A DNA stretch of 24,167 nucleotides, from NCBI GenBank assembly GCA_020718525.1, contig DYRX01000009.1:5703-29869 (forward strand), read 5' to 3'. A program made the translations under genes and the position numbers. Positions 23,208 to 24,167 of the stretch are shown here, one piece after another (the stretch's first letter is position 1; each line of letters opens with the position of its first letter). The notes beneath the pieces were generated by a model. That model saw nothing but the letters and a program-made list of their open reading frames with translations. It did not search any database and had not been told where the DNA came from. Source of the DNA: Victivallis vadensis. Lineage in GTDB: Bacteria; Verrucomicrobiota; Lentisphaeria; Victivallales; GWF2-50-93.

Positions 23208-23926
23208 TATTCTGAGTCCAAGCTCATGGCGACTTCCTTTTCGTTAAGGATTCGCCATTTGCCTGGAGCCAGTTTGCCGATTTCAAGTTTTCCTATGGCA
23301 GTTCGCCTTAGCCGCAGGGTTTTCCTGCCAGCGTGTTCTGCCATTCTTCTAATCTCCCTTTTTTTGCCCTCTCTGAGCACAAAAAGGTATTTGTTTCCGC
23401 CCAAGGGTTTGATTTCTTCGGCTCGGAGGCTTTCTCCGTCGTCCCTTATTCCTGCCATCAATTCGCAGATCTGGGACCGCTCGAGCTTTCCATCCAGTTC
23501 AAGTTCGTAGCGCTTGGGAATTCTGTGTCTAGGATGGCTTATTTTCGCGACGTAGTCTCCATCGTCTGAAAAAATAATCATCCCCTCGCTGTCTTTGTCC
23601 AGCCTGCCCGCGCTGAACAGTCTTTTTCCTGGCATTTTAATCAGATCAATAGCCAATTTTTCATGGTGCGGATCGGCAGAACTGCAAAGATAGGACCGGG
23701 GCTTGTTCAAGAGCACATAAACGCGTTCGTTAAGAACTTCGAGAGGGCGTCCGTCGCAAGACAGCTTGTCGGATACAAAAACAGCCTGCGCCGGATTTCT
23801 TACAATTGCCCCGTTCACAGATATCCTGCCATTTTTAATCATTTCGATGCATGCGCGTCTCGAGGAAAGCCCTGTCATGCTCAGCAATTTGGTCAGATGA
23901 AGCTCTTTTTTCTCGTTTTCTGGCAT
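23207..23926 (-). CDS. RsuA/RluB/RluE-family rRNA pseudouridine synthase
   Basis: The product has an N-terminal S4 RNA-binding domain (about residues 8-55: TKLLSMTGLSSRRACIEMI, then GRISVNG). The pseudouridine synthase domain follows, with VLLNKP (71-76) and GRLDKDSEG (107-115, catalytic Asp110), then PKRYEL and the family's EGKKREIRRM near 204-213. Such enzymes turn a specific rRNA uridine into pseudouridine; RluB-type (23S) is the more likely choice given the S4 domain and length. The chosen ATG at 23926 gives 239 residues and puts the S4 domain at the usual place. In-frame alternatives are the ATG at 23959 and a TTG at 23968. None has a good ribosome site. The gene diverges from the SurA-like gene at the right edge. 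Confidence 0.9.
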   Translation of the reverse strand: MPENEKKELHLTKLLSMTGLSSRRACIEMIKNGRISVNGAIVRNPAQAVFVSDKLSCDGRPLEVLNERVYVLLNKPRSYLCSSADPHHEKLAIDLIKMPGKRLFSAGRLDKDSEGMIIFSDDGDYVAKISHPRHRIPKRYELELDGKLERSQICELMAGIRDDGESLRAEEIKPLGGNKYLFVLREGKKREIRRMAEHAGRKTLRLRRTAIGKLEIGKLAPGKWRILNEKEVAMSLDSE

Positions 23927-24013
23927 ATCTTTCGCTTTATTTGCAAAAATAAATTTCATTTCAGCCAAGATAAAATATATTCTCCGAAGCGAAATGAAAC
24001 CGGATAAGAAAAA

Positions 24014-24167
24014 ATGGAGATGAAATCGTTCAGGAAAAGGTCTGCGCCGCTTGCGGCTTTGCTCTTCTGTCTTCTCTGCTTGGACGCCAGTTCTGCCGAG
24101 TTCGAGGATTCAATTGTGGCAAGCGTCAACGGCGACCCGGTCACCTTGTATGACATTGTCGCGGAGA
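24014..24167 (+). CDS. SurA-like periplasmic chaperone/peptidyl-prolyl isomerase, N-terminal part
   Basis: Only about 51 codons are visible; the gene runs off the window. A basic start and hydrophobic core (to about residue 28, ending DASSA) form a Sec signal peptide. It is followed by SIVASVNGDPVTLYDIV, the strand-turn-helix that opens the SurA N-terminal and PpiC-type chaperone domains (compare the general pattern IVAxVNxxxIxxxD). SurA helps outer-membrane proteins fold in the periplasm. Without the rest of the gene the parvulin domain cannot be confirmed. The ATG at 24014 or the one at 24020 may be the start. Confidence 0.7.
   Translation, partial: MEMKSFRKRSAPLAALLFCLLCLDASSAEFEDSIVASVNGDPVTLYDIVAE

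Overview
The window looks like a chromosomal segment of a Gram-negative (diderm) bacterium of moderate GC. Diderm evidence is a SurA-like periplasmic chaperone start, a membrane fusion protein, many Sec signal peptides and a GmhA-type isomerase. The mix of a secreted prenyltransferase/squalene-oxidase-repeat protein, a Gfo/Idh dehydrogenase, a GT4 enzyme with an altered EX7E motif and several large lineage-specific secreted proteins suggests the PVC superphylum (Lentisphaerota/Victivallales- or Planctomycetes-like). That placement is an inference from protein style, not from a marker gene.

Layout. 1-2463 (minus): a tightly overlapping envelope operon, GmhA/DiaA-type SIS isomerase - uppS - cdsA - FAD-dependent oxidoreductase (cut by the window edge). 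2464-2690: divergent control region with two perfect palindromes and a cluster of TTGA/TCAA boxes. 2691-4370 (plus): dnaN, then with no spacing a small proline-rich secreted protein and a clear terminator. 4479-8985 (plus): a three-gene MacAB-like export operon (ATPase, 790-aa FtsX-type permease, HlyD-type adaptor). 9156-12327 (plus): Gfo/Idh oxidoreductase, nadC, and a zinc MDR dehydrogenase.

12328-15136 is an accessory patch of decaying mobile DNA. It holds a 219-bp element made of nested hairpins with inverted ends, an IS630-type transposase tail, a DUF4160 gene broken by an in-frame stop, and the 3' remains of a group II intron (RT YADD motif plus domain V). One intact secreted toroid protein sits in the middle. 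15137-20559 (minus) is a GT4 glycosyltransferase - XerC/D recombinase - 1107-aa FtsX-type permease operon. 20688-21075 holds a second DUF4160/DUF2442 pair whose DUF4160 half is truncated. 21108-23196 (plus) has a large secreted protein of unknown function and a 70-residue protein with its own promoter. It converges on a RluB/RsuA pseudouridine synthase (minus) through a shared terminator hairpin. A SurA-like gene runs off the right edge.

Working together: the left operon supplies lipid carrier and phospholipid precursors for the envelope (UppS makes undecaprenyl-PP, CdsA makes CDP-diacylglycerol, the SIS protein probably makes a heptose precursor). The export operon and the large permease handle lipids, lipoproteins or small molecules across the inner membrane. 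No tRNA, rRNA or CRISPR array was seen. The most notable material is the palindromic element, the group II intron relic, the two independently broken DUF4160 genes, and the palindrome-rich region before dnaN.
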